Origin: Ailurus styani | Lineage: Eukaryota; Chordata; Mammalia; Carnivora; Ailuridae | Direction: 5' to 3' | DNA length: 64,000 bases | Assembly (NCBI GenBank): GCA_002007465.1 | Contig: LNAC01000135.1 | Coordinates: forward strand, 1,736,562-1,800,561 | Shown: in pieces, positions 12,935-26,779 of the stretch | How the letters are laid out: every line of letters begins with the position of its first letter | How positions within the stretch are numbered: position 1 is the first letter of the stretch | The notes under the pieces: generated by a model | Seen by the model: the letters and a program-made list of their open reading frames with translations, nothing else | Databases searched by the model: none | Told to the model about the DNA's origin: nothing | Position numbers and translations under genes: made by a program

Positions 12935-13090
12935 GACTAATAGGGCTGGAAGTTATCTTAGAGACCATTTTTTGTCAATCCCTCCTTTTATAGTTGAGGA
13001 ACCCAAAGCCCAGAGAAAGGGCATGGTGTGACCCCAGGGCATATAGTGCTTGATAAGTATCTAGAAGACCTAGTTTCAGAAAAAAAGATC
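12935..13090 (-). mobile_element. MIR-like relic, antisense
   Basis: Contains tagggctggaagttatctta and gttgaggaacccaaagccca, a common ancient SINE pattern. Family uncertain. Confidence 0.5.
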
Positions 13091-13269
13091 CCCCGGTTGG
13101 GAATCCAGCACTCTTTCCACAACAGCTCATGTAAGTGTTTGGGTAAGGCTGAGTGAACGTATTCTTTGCTCTGCTTTTCTAAGGAAGCGATGATCAGTAA
13201 AGAAGATAGTATCCCAGATTTATCTTAAAAGTAAACATCTAGAGCATAATTGGGTCTTTAGAGAATTCA

Positions 13270-13465
13270 ACCCTATCCATCACACCTTCTGCATCTCATC
13301 ACTGCTCAGTGAGATGCATTTCCAGAGCCCTTCCCTACTAGAATGTCAGCATAATGAGAGCAGGAAGGGGCTTTGGTTTTCTTGTTCCTCCTTCTATCCT
13401 CAATCCTAGCAATGATGTCTATCTGACAAACAATAAGTGATTCATAAATATTTGTTGAATTATGG
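13270..13465 (+). mobile_element. L2 3' end
   Basis: Order ctagaatgtcagcataatga, gcaggaaggggctttg, then cataaatatttgttgaatta, typical of the L2 3' terminus. Confidence 0.7.
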
Positions 13466-13479
13466 GTAGGTTTTTGTGT

Positions 13480-13610
13480 TTAATGTCCGCCTTCCTCATA
13501 GACCAGAAACTCTATTAGAGAAGCCAGCATGATTGAATGCAATCCCAAGTCCCTAGCAGTGTCTATGGGAGATAACCAACAAGTATCTGTTGAGTAAATA
13601 AAAGAACATT
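13480..13610 (+). mobile_element. second L2 3' end
   Basis: Short fragment ending agtatctgttgagtaaataa, directly after the preceding L2 terminus. Confidence 0.55.
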
Positions 13611-14194
13611 TCCATTATATTTAGGATATTGACTTACCAGAAAGTAAGGAATATAAATTAATTATTTAAAAGATTGTCATCATTAAGGGTTTCACACAAC
13701 CAGAAATTCAATTTACCAGAGTTGAAGGGCCCGGTTCCCAATTTCCTACCTCTCTGAAATGACCATGATTTCCTCACTTACCACAAGGGACAGTTGGAAA
13801 TTAAAGCAGTGGTTGGGGCCCTCCCTAGGCAATTGACTTGATTTTGTTTGTAGACTATCCAGATCTTTCTGTATGATTCATGCCCGTGGGGACATTTACC
13901 TGGTCAGCACCTCTTCCTGAGAGGCCACAAAAGAAAGAGAAGTAGAAGGGAAACTACCACTCAGGACTCTTGGTAAGCTCCGGCAGTCTGGTGTGCTGTC
14001 AAATTCTTTAGCCTAGGCATCAGAAAAGCTCAGTTCTAGTCCTGCCCTACCACCTAATGCCTGTTTCACCATGAACAAATTAATAAAGTTATCTAGATTC
14101 TAGGTTTGCCTCCTTGTTGATCTCATGGGATCTGTGTATGTGGGTAAATTTCAACTAAAAAACTTGGCAGCATTTCAATAACTAATTTTGCAAT

Positions 14195-14410
14195 GAGAGT
14201 TGTATTGGAACCTGGCTCTCCAGTCACACTGGATCTGAATTCCAGATCCATTATTTGCTACCCTAATTCTGTACAGCTTGGTTCACTTTTCTGTAAAACA
14301 GGAACAATAAGAATATCTACCTTGGGTGGTTACTAGGAAAATGTAGCAAACTATTACATATAAAGTACTTATATAGTATCAATTAATGCTTGTAGTTATT
14401 ATTAATTTTT
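14195..14410 (+). mobile_element. MIR, sense
   Basis: Contains ctggatctgaattccagatc, cacttttctgtaaaacagga and a tail with gcttgtagttattatt. Confidence 0.7.
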
Positions 14411-14963
14411 ATCATAGCAATGAAGTAAGATAGAGACTATCAAAACTCCTAGGAAGTAAAAAATTGAAATAAGCTTATTCTTTATCCATGCCTTGTTTTG
14501 TTTCTCTCTTCCTTTTCCTGTTTCCTCCCCCACCTTGCCATTTCAATGGTGCAATCAGCAGAGCAGACAATTCTGCAACTCACACCTGCTTTTATAAGTC
14601 AACTTTGCACCTCCGCTGTTTCAGCAAGATCAAAACGACCCTAAAATCCTTCAGTATTATTCAACAAAACTGCTTTGCATTCTGATTTTGTTTGCATCTA
14701 GGGAAACTGCCCTCTCTTAACACTACATTTGCAGCCATAGTGCAGTTTTTTTACAGACACAATGCCTGGATGAGTATCCTGCCAGCCCAAATGAGAGCAC
14801 CGAGTTTCACCTTCTTACCCTCTGTGTATGGAGACTCGGGGCACTTTGAATCCTTTACAGATGAGGAAAAGAAAGCTAAATCCATTAAAATACAGAACCA
14901 ACCTATCAAAAATGACAATATCCACTGATGGAAAGACAAGAAAGTATCAGAAGACTAAAGCTA

Positions 14964-15167
<204 letters not shown>

Positions 15168-16908
15168 TTAGTCACCCCGAGGTACACACAGATGTTTTTG
15201 CATATGTTCTCTTATACAGCAGACCCTCTGGTACTCACAGATTTAAAAGTCATGGTTTGATTGGTTATGAGTGACCCCAAGTTCTGTCAGATGCAGTGAT
15301 TTGTTTTGTAAGAAATGGTTTTGAATTGCTTGAGACCGCGCTGTGATTTGCAAGGGACGTGCTAAATGGATATACTCATTTGAAGGCAAGCTTGTGGTTT
15401 TCATTTCACAATTAGATATGTGTTACCTCTAGGGGAGTGATAAATATGTTGAATCTTTGAAAAAGTAACCCCTCCAATTTATAAAAGTTTTTGTGCTATG
15501 GTGCTGTTTATATAATTGAGGACTTGTAAATATTTCAAAGTATATCCTTCATAAATGGCAAAGTTCTCCAATCTAGTAACTGACTAATGCACTAAGGCAG
15601 GGCAGTGTTTCTGAAACAAGGCAACGTAATTATTAAAATGTATTAAATGGTGTCAGCAATTATTTACATGATTTCTATTAGATTTTCCTTAATTAGCGCC
15701 CACAAGTAAATGGTAATCCATTCGGGATTTCTAAATTCTACATATTCTTTGCAAGGCGTGAAAACTATTTTAATATTTCCCTATTCTGATCTCTTTAGTT
15801 GTCATTGAAGTGTCAGAGCTAACAAATTCTCATCCTCTTGAAAGCAAATATTAAACTCAGACTCCCATCATTTTTACTGTCATTTTTCCTCACTATAGAT
15901 ACTACTCAATGCTTGATCTGTAGGACTAATTGTTCAATCATTTGTTAAATTTATTACTGACTTCATTTAAGAAAGGATTTTAGGTGGCTTGCATAGATTT
16001 GCATTGATTTTTTTAACCTATTAAAATATACAAAAATATAACAAATTGATTACCAAACTATTAATTAGTGCTCTCTTACATTAATACATGATAATTTACC
16101 CTTCAGGTAGTTGAATGTCAGGAACAGAACGTCAAGGAAATTCAAATACTCTCTTTTTGCTTCCAAAGTCAAAGACCACATTACCAATTGAGTTTAAATA
16201 AAACCTTGTGTCATGCTATGTCATTATCATTGTAAACCAACTAAGGTGGAGGAAGGCAGCTTGGCTGGTGATGGATTTCTTATTGCCTCCGTTGCAAATT
16301 CTCTCTTGGCCTGCCCTCAACATTTGCACTTGTCACCATACATTCATGCAGCAAATCCTTCTGTTCCATAATTTCATCTTTGACAACCTACTAACTCTAG
16401 GAAATCAATTCCAGGGAGGAAGAGGGGTGACTAGGAAAACAGGAGTAGAACAAGCATAGAAAGAACAAGGTTCTTGGATGAGCCCAGTGTAGTCACCTAT
16501 GGAATATATCACCAAGCAATTTAGCTCCCTGGGGCTCAGTTACCTCATCTTCAAAATAAGAGAGTTGGGTTAAGTTGTTTGGAGAAGACAACTTTCCATG
16601 GGTGTCTCGTGTTTCTGCACATCTTATGCAGAGGCACTGACTACCTCTATTCAGATGATTTGTTCAAGGATGTTAGCATAACAAATAGCTTTGGAGGACA
16701 GAGATGGTATCTCCATCCCAAGAAAAGAGCAGATATGTTTACTGTCCATTATAAAAGAATCAAGCTCCTCCAGCTCAGGAATCCTTTCCTGTAACACATC
16801 CCCCTTCGTTTGCTGCTATCGTCCGGCCCTCTTTAAATCTGGGGGTTGGGCTGGGGAACCAGTGCAAATGATAAACTGTGGGTACTATTCTTGCTGTGAG
16901 TAATAAAG

Positions 16909-17116
16909 TTTTTTTTTTTTTAAAGATTTTATTTATTTTATTTGACACAGAGAGAGAGATTACAAGTAGGGAGAGAGGCAGGCAGAGAGACAGGGAGAGG
17001 AGGAAGCAGGCTCCCTGCTGAGCAGAGAGCCCGATGCGGGCCTCCATCCCAGGACCCTGAGATCATGACCTGAGCCGAAAGCAGAGGCTTTAACCCACTG
17101 AGCCACCCAGGTGCCC
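16909..17116 (-). mobile_element. CanSINE
   Basis: Inverted copy starting in a T-run and ending cacccaggtgccc. A short aataaag repeat lies on both sides (about 16902 and 17117). Confidence 0.94.
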
Positions 17117-17241
17117 AATAAAGATTTTTTTTTGGTCCCTGGCTCAGGGCCCTTGTATATTCTGCCAGCATCCATGAAATTGTGTCAGGCTAACTTGACA
17201 GTTGGCAAAAGAGTAAAATTTAGACCCTTTACTATTCTAGA

Positions 17242-17548
17242 CAGTGGTTGGTGTCCAGATGAGAATGCTTGCCGGACTTATGGTGGATTGATGATTAAAA
17301 ATACAGACTCGTGGTTCCCCATCATCAGATATTCAAATTTAGAAAGCCTGAGTGTGAATCTGTGTTTTAAAAATACTCCTCGGGTAATTCTAACAATAAA
17401 GGCCAGTCTGCGAGATTTCCAGCTGTACGTAATCTCCAAGACCCCTTCTGGAGCAGAATGCCTAGGATTCCATGATTATAGGTTTGGGAAGTGTCAGGGG
17501 GGCTGTACTTCCAGGCACATTAAACTCTGACATTTCCCAGAACCACTG
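17242..17548 (+). mobile_element. MER5-type hAT-Charlie DNA transposon
   Basis: Perfect 8-bp terminal inverted repeats, cagtggtt at 17242-17249 and aaccactg at 17541-17548. The inside includes ttaaaaatactcctcgggta and attctaac, as in MER5A. It is longer than the usual MER5A, so it may be a related family or carry an insertion. No clear 8-bp target duplication was seen. A 139-codon open frame overlapping it is chance. Confidence 0.7.
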
Positions 17549-18169
17549 CCCTACGAAACAGCCCACTCACAGCCCAACATGACAGAGATTTCCCTGGCCT
17601 TCTGATTCTTTAAGGTATCCCTAACCCTAAGCCATGATACCTGAGACATGTAAAAATAATATGAAGTGATTTTTCCAGTAGTTAGCATTCCAAGATAAAC
17701 TAACAAGAAGCAAAATTTAATTGATTTGAATAATTGTCTTTTACCCCCTTCACTAGAAGTTGGACTTTAAGGGAAACTGCTCCCCGAACCCCCTAAAAGA
17801 TGTACCATCAAGCCTGAATGATGCAAAAACTAGAAAACTAGTAAGTGAGTAACTGACTTCTGATCGACTTCTATGATAAATCTAAAAAAAAATAGTAGGA
17901 GAATAGAAAAAAAAGAATAGTAGAAGAATAGAAGAACACAAAATAAAAAGTCATTGTGTATAGAAGATTCTTTCCTTTGATTTTTGCAAAGGTAAAGACA
18001 AATTTAGTCATCTAAAAAAAGCTAAAGATGATTTATTCATCTTCCCTGCATTTGTGGCAAGGCAGTAACTCACACAGAGAGATGAAATTATAAAAGTTGA
18101 TAGTTTCCCTTTATTGTAGAAAGGTCAAGTTGCACCATGCATATGTGTTTATCACATATAAAGAAGTAT

Positions 18170-18295
18170 CCTGCTAGCAACTCCAGTGCAGAGAGAGGGA
18201 CAGTGGCTCTTGTTCGTCTTTGCATCCATAACACAATCCCTGGCACACAACAGATGTACAACCAATATTTCTTGGATGAAAGAATGAATGAACTT
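18170..18295 (+). mobile_element. L2 3' end
   Basis: Contains cacaatccctggcacacaac and tgaaagaatgaatgaa. Confidence 0.65.
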
Positions 18296-18339
18296 TTATG
18301 CCTGTGGTGCATGCATGTAATGATACATTTATTAAAAAA

Positions 18340-18369
18340 CAAACAAACAAACAAACAAACAAACAAACA
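18340..18369. repeat. (AAAC)n microsatellite
   Basis: About seven AAAC units. Confidence 0.95.
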
Positions 18370-18879
18370 CTGAACTCTCCTCCTACGCAGATGGTTCAGT
18401 GATAGACACTGGGCTTTTCCCAGTTTCCTTCTTTCCACGTCCTCTTACACGTCTGGTGAAAATATAACTTCCTACTTAAATCTTATGTCCTGCTTTCTAT
18501 ACTCCGTTATGCTGGTTTCTGTGTGCAAATCCATACAGATCTCCTGCCTGAGTAATGACTTTAAGATTTGATGATAAGAAATGGTAACTATGACAAAGGA
18601 GCAGAGCTTCTCCCAATAGACACACACTGAAATCATTTGTAAGGGTCCTGTCTCTGTCCTCTTACAGAATGCTTAAACCCTATCTTCCAAGTTGGCTATG
18701 ATGGGTTTCAAACGTTTGACCTTGACTTGAACTCCTATAGATTCTACTTTGCTAGTTTCCCTGAAAGACATGCCTGGATATCAGAGACTGGCACCTCTGG
18801 CCTGTGGGTTCCCCCTAATCCTCCACTTAATTTTATCAGCATCATAGCTAAGATCTGACTCCAATTATGGGAGCCCAAA

Positions 18880-19020
18880 GCACAGCTTGGAGAGTGGGAA
18901 GGAACAGGCTGCAGTCTAAGCTCTGTTACCAGCTAACTAGGAGACCTTGGTCTCACGTAACCCCACTTAGCATCTGGAAATACAAGCTTCTCATGCAACC
19001 ATCTCTTCTAAATGCCCAGA
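18880..19020 (+). mobile_element. MIR-like relic, sense
   Basis: Contains gctctgttaccagctaacta and gagaccttggtctcacgtaa, matching the MIR core order. Weak. Confidence 0.5.
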
Positions 19021-19321
19021 GTCAAAACTCTAAGAGACCACAAGGTGGAGATAATTCCTTAATGTAAGTAAACTTTTTGCATTGCGACATAAGATAGAAC
19101 ACTTCCCAGTCAACAGATAAGGTTAGAACTCCTCCATAAAATGAGAAAAAGAAAGGATTTGGCCGGTATTGGGCTTGTGGAATTCAGTTAATTTTTAAAA
19201 TGCTTTAAAATATACTTGGGATTAGAATATCCCACATATTTAAAGTACTTTAAAGTATTACTTGGGATTAAAAATTCCATAAATTAAATGGTATTCCATT
19301 GTTTCTTTTTAAAAAATTCGT

Positions 19322-19520
19322 TGGGGCATCTGGGTGGCTCAGTTGGTTAAACATCCAACTCTTGATTTCGGCTCAGGTCATGATCTCAGGGTCCTGGGAT
19401 CAAGCCCCACATAGGTCTCTGCACTCAACATGGAGTCTGCTTGAGGATTCTCTTTCCCTCCCTCTCTACCCCTCTCCCCCCATAAATAAATGAAATCTTT
19501 AAAAAATTTTTTAAAAATAA
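19322..19520 (+). mobile_element. CanSINE, variant body
   Basis: Head ggggcatctgggtggctcag, with a ctgcttgaggattctctttc body, an older subtype than most copies here. Confidence 0.93.
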
Positions 19521-19982
19521 AAATGTGTTAATTTAAATCTAAAAAACTCTAATATCATTACCATATAAATGAGCATATTAATATATACATAAGATCTTAT
19601 TTTCTCAGAGCTTTAGCAAGATCCAAGTGGCTTCCCTTTTTTCCCCTTCCTTTTCCCCTCTTAACTGGAGAGAGAATAAAAAGTGGCATCTTTTAAAGAT
19701 TACATTGATTCACATCCGATTGAGTTTAATTATTCTATTCTAATTTACAAGACTGATAAGTAGACTATTATATGGAGCATTTTGATTTCTCTAAAACTGG
19801 TCTGTATATTTGATTTAGGTTTCCTCTTATTTAAATCATTCCTTTCTAAGTTTCCTCCATATCCTGAGAACCCTCTGGGAATCTGATCTCCAGATCTCCA
19901 GGAATCTGATCTCTGCAGCTGTGCTTGGCCACCTGCCAGTTTCAACAGCCACAACAGAATCAGATTTTCTTCTCATTCGTTC

Positions 19983-20172
19983 GTGTTCGTTCGTTCCTCC
20001 CTTCCTCCTTCCCTCCCTTCCTCCCTCCCTCCCCCCTTCTACCCTTTCTCCCTTCTTACCCTCCCCTCCTCCCTCCCTCCTTCCTTCCTTCTTGCCTTCC
20101 CCCTTCCTCCCTTTTTTCCCTCCCCTCTTCCCTCCTTCACTCCTTCCTTCTTGCCCTCCCTTTGTCCTTTCT
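19983..20172. repeat. C/T-rich low-complexity tract
   Basis: About 190 nt of CCCT/TTCC-like pyrimidine with few purines, preceded by GTTC repeats. Confidence 0.95.
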
Positions 20173-21729
20173 GTCTTGCTTTTGCTGTCAAATAGCTACA
20201 GAAACTAGAAAAAACATAATGCAGAAGTCAAATATAATTGGTACTCTTACATTTGAAATCTCAATATAGTGTTTGGTTCTTTGTCCCTTGGAGCCTTACT
20301 AGACTCCTTATATAAGACATCTTGTCGTTATCAGCGGCAGCACCCTGAAAATAAATGAAATACCCTTCTCTAGATTTAGAAGAAGAGTTGAGTCCTTAAT
20401 GGCAAGATGCAGTAAACAACCATGCTTGCTAAATATGTTTTCTCTCTTTGCTGCTCCTGAGAAAAAGTGTTTCTCTTTTATTTATTTAAACCAACTCGAT
20501 TGGATATTGAGACATCTACTTGTTCATTCCTAATATACTAGAACCAAGAGAGCCTTGATAATCCTTCTGTCATAGTCATAAGATCATCAGGGAGACTGTT
20601 CTTTTTCCCACATTTGTCACTGTGAACAAAGGTAATTATACCTTTTATACCACCAATTATATTTTGGAAACATAATTATTTCCAAAACAGATTCTCATTT
20701 TAAATTTTTTAAAGACAGTCTGAAATGACATCATGCATAATGGATCTGCTTGTAATTAAAATATTCCCTGACTTACTTGCTTTGATAAATTTTGTGGTTT
20801 TGGCTTTACTTACTTGTAGAAATTCAATTTTTCATCCTAGTTTTAAAATCTCCTGATATCCTAATAGGTACAGGGCACTGGCCTAAGTGCCCAAGATGAT
20901 ACAAACAAAATAATATGTAGTCACTAACTTTAAGAAGCTGCAATTAAGTAAAGGAATAAGACAACATGACCCCAAATGAGACTCAGTAAGAAAACTGCCA
21001 TGAAGAGGTTCAAATGAAGAGTAGTGGGGGATTGAAAGTGAGACTCGCAGCTAAAGAATGAAGTGCAGACATTAGGACGGGCTTTGAGGAGGCGGATGAT
21101 GGGCTCCTGCTGGGAAGGAAGGTGCCCACGGCAGGTTTGAGGACCTTCATCCTAAGGGAGAAATATTACTGTATCTGTTGATCGCTCTCCTATTCCTTTC
21201 ATTTTTGTGTTGTTTTGAATTATATTAACATTAATAGTGTTCATTTAGATGTATCCTAAAAAAGTCACGGTAAAACTACGAGAGGTAAACAACTGTCCAT
21301 AAAACCTAATTAGCCTCTGTTCATTCAAAAATTGTGATATCTTGTGTAAGGGCTAATGTTCTCAAATACCTCTGGGGAATAAACACTTCTGCCAAGGTTG
21401 TTATAATTTAAGAAAGAGATTTAAAAATTTGAGAAAAAATTGTTTTTCAAGTATTCTTAAAAACTCTTAAAATTATACATACATGATCAAATAACCTAAA
21501 CACATATAATTTGCCTGTGTCTATTCCAATGGTTCATCTAAAAACTATCGATTAACCGCTATAGTCCAGTTTCAGTTGCCAGATGTTCTTAAAGTAATTA
21601 ATTACTCTGCATTTTAACACACTGTGTAGAATTTAGAGTTTTCCTCAGGTCCTCACGGGTTTTCCCATTTAATCTGACTTAGTGAACATTACTGGATCCG
21701 TGCCTTGAAAACTCATATTCTCAGGTTTA

Positions 21730-21930
<201 letters not shown>

Positions 21931-22387
21931 TTACGGGCAGGTTGGAACAGGACTTAACTGTTCAAGCTTACATGCCATGTGTGAAATAAACAGAAAAGTC
22001 TGCAGGTCACATCACAACTAGGTAAGGGAGGTTCCTGGTTAGGTTTCACGGAACTGTTCCTGCAGTGTAGCTGTTTAAGTTGGACCCTCTGAGCCCCAAG
22101 CTAGACTCTGATTCAGAGTGTGCTCAAGGAGGGAGGGAGAGGAGAGGAAAGCTGCCCACCCGTCTACCAATAAAAAGTCCAAGATTCAAATCCATTCCAA
22201 ATCCACATGGTCGGCTGATTGCTACCATGGCAACAGCCCAGCGCCTTTACCTTCCTTTCGGTTTTAGGTTGTAGTTTTGATACATCTTTCTCTCTCTAGT
22301 TACACCTGATGTTTACTTTAGTGTAAGGCCCTCTGGGTACAAATGAGCTAGTAGGAGGAAAATAGAGCCCCCTGCTGAGATTTTCTT

Positions 22388-22599
22388 TCTTTTTCTTTCT
22401 TTCTTTCTTTCTTTCTTTTTTTTTTTTTTTTAAGATTTTATTTATTTATTTGACTTGTGGGAGCAGGGAGAGCACCAGCAGAGGGAGCAGCAGAGGGAGA
22501 GGGAGAAGCCGGGCTCCATCCCAGGACCCCAGGATCATGACCTGAGCCTAAGGCAGATGCTTAACCCACTGAGCCACCCAGGAACCCCCCCTCCCAAGT
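22388..22599 (-). mobile_element. CanSINE with expanded (CTTT)n tail
   Basis: Inverted copy; its tail is an expanded CTTT run followed by a T-run, 22388-22433. Imperfect flanking repeat tgagattttctt / tgatattttctt. Confidence 0.93.
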
Positions 22600-22889
22600 G
22601 ATATTTTCTTTAGGCTATGTACTGTCCCTAGAAATGCATTTAATTAACAAATGTCTTATTGAAATAAAATTTATTTGATGTGTTTATTCATTTAACAGAG
22701 GCGTATTGGACATCTATGACACACAGGCCAAGGCCAGGTGCTGTGGGGGTTATAGAGACTGTTCAAACACAGACTTCACCTTCAAGTAGTTTAAAATCTT
22801 ACAGAAGAACAAAACAGGAACCCAACCCTAACTCTATAAGGAAGAATATGCTAAGTGCTATAAAGCAGGTTTGAATAGTAAGTATGAAA

Positions 22890-23098
22890 AAAATTTTTTT
22901 TAGATTTTTTTGTGTGAAAGAGAGAGAGAGAGAGAGACATAGAGAGAGAGAGAGAGAGAGAGAGCACGAGTAGGGAGGAGAGGGAAAAGCATGTTCCCTG
23001 TTGAGCAAGGAGCCCAATGTGGGGCTTTATCCCAGGACTCTGGGATTGTGACCTGGGCCGAAGGCAGCGACTTAACCAACTGAGCCGCCCAGGTGCCC
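22890..23098 (-). mobile_element. CanSINE with long (AG)n
   Basis: Inverted copy with a gagagaga tract of about 45 nt. Flanked by aagtatgaaaa on each side (22880-22890 and 23101-23111). Confidence 0.95.
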
Positions 23099-24533
23099 GA
23101 AAGTATGAAAATGTAAAGGGAAAAGAAATATATGGCAGGTGTTCCCACGAATAGCATCACAGAAGAGGTGGCTACGGTAGGACTTGGGTGTTTGTAGGAA
23201 GAGCATTTCTGATGGAGAGGACAATATAAACCGAAGCATGCAGACAGGAGAGAATAGTGTTCTTCACTACATAGACTTAGTATAGCACAGATATAAGAAA
23301 AGATTGGTTCAGGTGGTTTTGTCTTTTTCCTGAGATTTCTGAGAAGGAGACCCCCTACCCTCCTCTAGGTTAAATTTGAAAGTAGGCAGCACTAGGAGTT
23401 GCTGGCAATTACGTCAAGACCCTCAAGGGAAGAAGCCTCCTAAAGAGTGAAGCAAAAGGAAGAGGGGCGGGGAGCAGAACTGAGAAAGGAAAAGAAACTG
23501 CGTGCAACTTGGACACCTGATTGAGGTCCCAGCTTTGCCTGAAGCTAGGGCCTCCTTGGACTACTTAGTTAGGTAAACTGATTCTCTCCCTTTAAAAGTT
23601 AAAGCCGCTTGAGTTAAGTTTCCTGTCATTTGCAAATAAGAGTCTTAAGTGACAGAGGCAATGCTGAAGATGAGAGGAGGGTGTTACATTATCAAAGCAC
23701 CTAACGTGCAGTAAGAAAGTATAAAGAGAGAGACAGAGCTGAGGGTCTAGATGGACCCACCCACAAGTCCCTCTCCCTCATTTGTATCCAGGTGAAGTTA
23801 GACAAAGACCAAGGTCAGGTGGTGCTTGCCTGTGACACATGCTCAACCAGCCCTCTTGAGGAAGCACCAACACATCCTTCATTCCTCTGCTTTGTTCCCA
23901 TGTCCTGTTAGGGGCACCGCCACCCTCTTAGTCACCCAGGTTCAGCGGGTATCTGTGTCTTGAGTCCTTCCTCTTCCTTGCTCTTGCACATTCACACTCT
24001 TGCCAAATCTCATGATGATGGGGCTTGAAACCACTCCTCACCCCACCTCCCTGCTATCAAACTGCTGTCTGGGACACCCCAACTCCCTCCCGCCCAGTCT
24101 GAGACTCTCCAGCAATAGAGTTGCTTCTTTGAATTAGTTAACTAAGGTCAAGAGGTCTTCTTCAGAATGCATGAGGAGTGGGCATGTGTCAACTGGCCAG
24201 AGCAGAGGACATGGTAGGGCTGAGACGGAGGGTCATGGGCCTAGAGAGATGTTCACAGCACTGGAAGCCATGGTAGAGTGTGTGGAAAAGGAAATATGGC
24301 TGAGGCCCTCCCAGTTTTGAGCATGACAGAACCTATATCCTTGTCCCTTCTGATTTCTACTACCTGAATCTCATATTTCTTAAGTCTCTTTCTCCCTATT
24401 TCACAGACCATTCCACCTGTCTAGCCCAGGCTGTCCCACTGAAACCCTGTGCCCACCTGCCAGCTCTCTCTGGTCCACCAGAAGCACCAGAGTTAGAATT
24501 CTATCACATGCCTTTATAGAAACCGACAACATG

Positions 24534-24738
24534 GGGCACCTGGGTGGCTCAGTCAGTTAAGTGTCTGCTTTCAGCTCAGGTCATGATCCCAGGGTTCTGG
24601 GATGGAGCCCTGCATTGGACTAGCTGCTCCCTGCTCAGCCGAGGGCCTGCTTCTCCCTCTGCTGCTCTCCCTGCTTGTGCGCTCTCTCTCTCTCTCTCTC
24701 TCTCTCTGTCAAATAAACAAATAATGTCTTTAAAAAAA
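24534..24738 (+). mobile_element. CanSINE
   Basis: Flanked by an 18-bp duplication agaaaccgacaacatggg at 24518-24535 and 24739-24756; the last bases overlap the SINE head. Contains a (CT)n run. Confidence 0.95.
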
Positions 24739-25659
24739 AGAAACCGACAACATGGGCCAGTTCCCTTCTCAGAAGCTGTGTACCACTTTTCTCTGCAAAT
24801 AAAAACAGCTACTTTGGGAACGAAATAACTCTCTCACTTTCTCTCTCTCTCTCTCACCATTATTATTCAGGAAATTAGTTACTGTTACCCATTAAATTGT
24901 TCTTGAACCTAAAATATATTACTAAAGAGAGACTGAACTGTCAGAAAGACCAAAGCCAAGGAAATAAGATATAAATTAACATTTAATTTAGTCATCTTTT
25001 GGCAAAAAAATCTGTCAGCATACACAATGAGATATTTTTAACAGACCTTCTTACTCAAACTTATAAATCTTTCTCCGCAGGAGGTTAATAGCTACTTTTG
25101 GGGTGTAGATTGTATTTCTGCATTTCTCATCCTAGTCACCAAAATGTAGAATTTGTGAGAATTAACAGCCATATAGGAAATGTTTTTGTTAAAAATGATT
25201 ATTTGGTCTTAATAATAAACTGTAAGTAAACTACTTAGAACAAGTAAAATTTCGTTCATCTGAAAAGTTAAGAAAATATTTATTTTCTTGTTGCCATGAC
25301 GATAAAATATATCACTTCCTCTTTGCAACCTTTAGCCCAGTGATCAAAAGAGGTGCCTAGCCATTTTCTGTGTTTAAGAAGGTAGTCAGTATTTACAGGT
25401 TGTGATTTTAATGACCCTTATAATTTTTTTTCTTCCAATCAGAGAAGCATGGTTAAACATAATGCCTAATATCTATAAATCACCTAATAATTTTGGCAAT
25501 TTTTTTAGCTTTTACTTTCCAGAATAACTTGAAGCTATTGCTTTATTGTTCTCCAAATTCAGTAAAGTTGATAAACCAGCATTTCTTGAAATTTTTATGA
25601 ATAGACTTATTCTCAAAAGGAAAAATAAAAACCCTAAGCATAAACTCAGTGAACTATTC

Positions 25660-25752
25660 TTTTTTTTTTTTTTTTAGTATAGTTGATACAGAATGTTACA
25701 TTAGTTTCAGGTGTGCAATATAGTGATTCAACAATGCTACTATACATTATTC
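25660..25752 (-). mobile_element. L1 3' end scrap, antisense
   Basis: T-run, then agtatagttgatacagaatg and caggtgtgcaatatagtgat, the antisense end of an L1M element. Confidence 0.7.
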
Positions 25753-26703
25753 TTTGAATATTAAAAATGAATCTGTGCTTGAAGTACTTGGAGTTGTTAC
25801 CTAAATGTTTTATTTTAAGCCTATTTAAACCAATTTTTAAAAAGCAATATATTACTTTGGAAAGGCAAGTCTTATAACTGAGCCTTTACCTAGAGTACAG
25901 CCCTGAATTAAATAGCCTAGAAATTGTAAAGGCAAGAGTAAGGAAATCTGCTGTCACTCATTGTTTACAAACAGCCACCTAACTTAGGAAAAAAAATCTT
26001 AATGTTTTCATGAAGACAGACAAGACACTCTAGGGCAGAATCCTTCTTAATATGCAGACTTTTAACATTAAAGGAACTATTTTACTGAAACTCTTAAGTC
26101 AGGATGAAAGACTAAAACTTACAGTCTTGCTAATAGCATATTCCAAAAATATGTTTGAAAGTCAGTACCCTTATATTCAGCCACCAAAAAATAAATAGCT
26201 GGGATTTAAGGAAATTCTTTTCAAATGCTAAAAAGTACATTTCTTATTTCATCTAGTTAAGGAATGATTTGAATTCAGATAGGTCACTCTGGAAGCAGGA
26301 ATATTTGTAATTCAATTGAGCTCAGTAGGTGAAAGAATGGACCTAAGGCCATGAACTTCACCTCCCTGTAAAACATGGTTAGATCTAGGGGACAAGACCA
26401 AGCAGATTTTTTTAAATACCCTTTCTAAACTCAATTAACAACATTTTAATTATAAAGCATCTGTATCATGACCCTACCCACAAAAAGATAAGAAGCCAAA
26501 GTTAAACAAAAATTCCCCTTAAATTGGAAACACAAATGTCAATATAGCAACCAAGGATTCATTTGCATGTTCCTATTACATGAAAACTGGGGCTACGCTC
26601 AAGGCTCTCCTGGTTGTACCTGAGATACCGCCTGAGGATCAAGGTCCAGAGGGCTTCCAAGAATATTTTAAAACCTTAAAATCTGCCCATGGCTTCAGCT
26701 TAC

Positions 26704-26779
26704 CTTAAACTAGCCTGGTAGCTCCCTCTGCTAAAGGTCTGTTTGCTGTCAAGTGAGGCCCCATCAGTTTCATCTTCCC
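26704..26779 (-). CDS. ABCB11: ABCB11 exon 17 (regulatory linker)
   Basis: 76 nt with the outer acceptor (gaatag), or 70 nt with an inner acceptor six bases on (gggaag; exon then 26704-26773). It codes (G)EDETDGASLDSKQTFSR through GSYQASL plus two bases of Arg. Both acceptors keep the frame and differ by two residues. The outer one gives IKGED, similar to rodent IKGKD; the inner one matches the human junction. TFSRGSYQ is conserved, while the residues before it are not and are two to four longer than in human. Donor gtaagc. Confidence 0.85.

Noticed and set aside
17111..17530. 139-codon open frame
   Set aside because: It starts inside a CanSINE and runs through a MER5-type transposon; no protein family resemblance.
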